Shown one piece after another: positions 13,596 through 14,695 of a DNA stretch of 14,695 bases. Source of the DNA: Candidatus Levyibacteriota bacterium (GTDB taxonomy: Bacteria > Patescibacteriota > Microgenomatia > Levybacterales > UBA12049). How positions within the stretch are numbered: the first letter of the stretch is position 1; each line of letters begins with the position of its first letter. Position numbers and translations under genes: made by a program. The notes beneath the pieces were generated by a model. It saw nothing but the letters and a program-made list of their open reading frames with translations, searched no databases and had not been told where the DNA came from. Where the stretch lies: contig JACPDD010000028.1 of NCBI GenBank assembly GCA_016184205.1, forward strand, positions 1 through 14,695, in the 5' to 3' direction.

Positions 13596-13624
13596 ATTTT
13601 GAATTGTTTTCGTCAGCATGTCAA
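13596..13624 (-). promoter_or_regulatory. Predicted mra promoter
   Basis: A perfect -35 TTGACA (13624-13619), a 17-nt spacer and a -10-like CAAAAT (13601-13596, 4/6). The transcription start would fall near 13589, giving a leader of about 60 nt that contains the MraZ boxes. This contrasts with the leaderless geometry of other units here. Confidence 0.6.
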
Positions 13625-13683
13625 GGGGTAAAAAGGAAAAATAGTAGATGCCGCCGGCCTAAAACACTAGAGGTAGAATAATT

Positions 13684-13767
13684 ATTGACTATTTATGATT
13701 GACTATTTACTAATTAAAAAAACTACACAAATAGTCAATGGTAGATGATAAATGGTAAATATTTACT
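13684..13767. repeat. Twelve-unit degenerate heptamer array with inverted words
   Basis: Eighty-four bp divide into twelve in-phase 7-mers, including ATTGACT, ATTTATG, ATTGACT, ATTTACT, later AGTCAAT (reverse complement of ATTGACT), GATAAAT, GGTAAAT and a second ATTTACT. ATTGACTATTT at 13684 and 13698 can each pair with AAATAGTCAAT at 13729-13739. GTAAATATTTAC at 13755-13766 is a perfect palindrome. The array reaches the stop codon of the gene at 13763-14215. A terminator role is possible, but no U tract follows the stem. Confidence 0.75.
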
Positions 13768-14215
13768 GGAGGGTTTTTTCTACTTGGAAGACATTCCCGT
13801 CTGTTTTTGTAACCTTTACAATTAATTTTATATCCCCAACTCCCTCGTCATAGTGGCAAACATCAGAGCAAGTACCCAAGATTATTTCTTGGCTAATTGC
13901 CTGTCCTGGAGTTTTTACCGTTACCTGGCCAATTGCGCCCCTTGGAATGTCTCCTTTTGAACTGTAAGAAAGCTGGTACTCAACAGATGCTATATCATCT
14001 GTATTTTCTATCATCATAATTACTCTGTTGCCGTCTGCGCCCATTTCAAGAGTGAGCCCAATATCCGAAGGCAAAAGCGTAGGAACGGCTACCTCTGTGG
14101 TAACGGGAAGCTCATTGGTTGTTTTCTTGTTAAAAAGAAGCACAACTCCGCTAATAAGCAGAATTGCTATAAGAATGATAATGCCAATAAATACGTTTCT
14201 ATTATTTTTTAACAC
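13763..14215 (-). CDS. Small membrane-anchored extracytoplasmic protein, function unknown
   Basis: I recognise no named family. From a GTG start the 150-aa protein has one N-terminal TM helix (about 8-28, VFIGIIILIAILLISGVVLL) with basic residues before it, so the rest should face outside. A Thr/Pro linker (about 31-50) leads to a beta-rich domain with alternating hydrophobics (VEYQLSYSS, QVTVKT, IKLIVKVTKTDG), suggesting an Ig/cohesin-like sandwich. Two cysteines, Cys116 and Cys120 in LGTCSDVCHYDEGV, could form a disulfide or bind a ligand. I recall similar C-x(n)-C-x-Y-x-E-G proteins in Microgenomates, from memory only. It lies between the glyS-linked genes and the mra promoter, on the same strand. 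Confidence 0.75.
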   Translation of the reverse strand: MLKNNRNVFIGIIILIAILLISGVVLLFNKKTTNELPVTTEVAVPTLLPSDIGLTLEMGADGNRVIMMIENTDDIASVEYQLSYSSKGDIPRGAIGQVTVKTPGQAISQEIILGTCSDVCHYDEGVGDIKLIVKVTKTDGNVFQVEKTLQ

Positions 14216-14246
14216 TAATTATTTATTACAGATAAATTCTTCCCTG

Positions 14247-14495
14247 TCAAGAGTCCCCAACCGAAGCCGCTTCAAGACTCAACTCTGACTGTCGTCGCAA
14301 AGCAGTAGATACTGGAATTGAAACTTCGGCTCCCAAAGATTTATAATAGTCCTCCACACTAATTTCAACCACTGCTCCTTCTCCTGGATCTAGAACAACG
14401 GCATGTTCTCCGTTAGGCCCATATACATTTATTAACCCTTCTACGCGCGGGTAATGGGGGGCGCTACTCGGTTTTAGTTGCTCTGGGCTAGGCAT
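14247..14495 (-). CDS. Small unknown protein overlapping the end of glyS
   Basis: The 82-aa product is not recognised. It is soluble and acidic, with a Pro/Ser-rich N-terminus (MPSPEQLKPSSAPHYPRVEG), a middle stretch that looks beta-rich (LINVYGPNGEHAVVLDPGEG, then AVVEISVEDYYKSLG) and a Ser/Ala-rich tail. There is no TM segment or cysteine. The ATG overlaps the glyS stop by 8 bp, which argues for translational coupling and a real gene. There is no SD. The short length and lack of a known family leave doubt. Confidence 0.55.
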   Translation of the reverse strand: MPSPEQLKPSSAPHYPRVEGLINVYGPNGEHAVVLDPGEGAVVEISVEDYYKSLGAEVSIPVSTALRRQSELSLEAASVGDS

Positions 14496-14695
14496 TTAAT
14501 TTATTTTTAATAAATTCTTCCACTGCCGAGATCTTAATTCTTTCCTGTTTTGCGCTGTCTCTGTCTCTTACGGTTATTGTATCATCATCTAATGTTTGAA
14601 AGTCAATAGTCAAACAGTAAGGCGTTCCTATTTCATCCTGATAAAGATAGCGCTTTCCAATGTTTCCCCGCGCGTCCCAATAACTTGGCACAATT
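14488..14695 (-). CDS. glyS: Glycyl-tRNA synthetase, C-terminal end (cut by window edge)
   Basis: Only the last 68 residues and the stop are inside the window; the frame runs off the right edge (first full codon at 14694). The segment has ARGNIGKRYLYQDEIGTPYC followed by LTIDFQTLDDDTITVRDRDS, which matches the anticodon-binding domain of the dimeric (alpha2, class IIa) GlyRS: GxIGxRYxxQDEIGTPxCVTVDF..TVTVRDRD. A GTG inside this stretch is not a start. The tetrameric GlyQ/GlyS form does not have this ending. Confidence 0.93.
   Translation of the reverse strand, partial: IVPSYWDARGNIGKRYLYQDEIGTPYCLTIDFQTLDDDTITVRDRDSAKQERIKISAVEEFIKNKLNA

Noticed and set aside
13684..13739. Rho-independent terminator from the ATTGACTATTT inverted repeat
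   Set aside because: The stem is AT-only apart from two G-C pairs, the loop is about 20 nt, and no U tract follows in the minus direction.
13684..13767. CRISPR array
   Set aside because: Units are 7 bp, degenerate and contiguous, with no spacers of constant length and no cas genes in the window.
1..14695. tRNA, rRNA, insertion sequence, integrase or prophage genes
   Set aside because: No tRNA-like fold, rRNA segment, transposase, integrase or terminal inverted repeat was seen on either strand.

Overview
The window looks like part of a Candidate Phyla Radiation (Patescibacteria) chromosome, most plausibly Microgenomates. The signs are low GC, very tight gene packing with ATGA stop/start overlaps, short Mur ligases, and small membrane or secreted proteins of a type I associate with that group. 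UGA ends murC, murE, ftsL-like and mraZ (in ATGA overlaps for the last three), so the standard bacterial code applies and not the UGA=Gly code of Gracilibacteria/Absconditabacteria. The lineage is inferred by eye; no database search was run.

Layout. Most genes are on the minus strand and are read from high to low coordinates. From the right edge: the 3' end of glyS (glycyl-tRNA synthetase), an overlapping 82-aa unknown gene, and a small membrane-anchored protein. A 235-bp non-coding stretch follows; it holds a 12-unit heptamer array, a TTGACA promoter and three MraZ boxes. Next is the first half of a division/cell-wall (dcw) cluster: mraZ, rsmH, an ftsL-like gene and ftsI (class B PBP). After ftsI comes an accessory block: a 44-aa putative antitoxin overlapping a Doc/Fic toxin, a TspO/MBR membrane protein, and on the plus strand an uncharacterised membrane protein and a topoisomerase IB. 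The second half of the wall cluster runs leftward as murF, murE, murC, murA, a GlmU-like gene, a HAD hydrolase and the 5' part of glmS. This half covers amino-sugar and UDP-MurNAc-peptide synthesis. murB, murD, mraY, murG, ftsW, ftsA and ftsZ are not in the window.

How the genes work together. GlmS and the GlmU-like protein would supply UDP-GlcNAc. MurA starts its conversion to UDP-MurNAc, and MurC, MurE and MurF add amino acids. FtsI and FtsL act in septal crosslinking. MraZ probably autoregulates the mra transcript, and RsmH methylates 16S rRNA.

Two patterns go beyond gene content. First, several transcription units begin with a -10 hexamer only 5-6 nt before the start codon (murF, antitoxin-doc, tspO and the plus-strand membrane protein), which predicts leaderless mRNAs. 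Second, four gaps just 3' of minus-strand genes hold degenerate tandem arrays with a strict 7-bp period, each with its own word set. These resemble the heptameric STRR repeats known from cyanobacteria, and no gene feature explains them.
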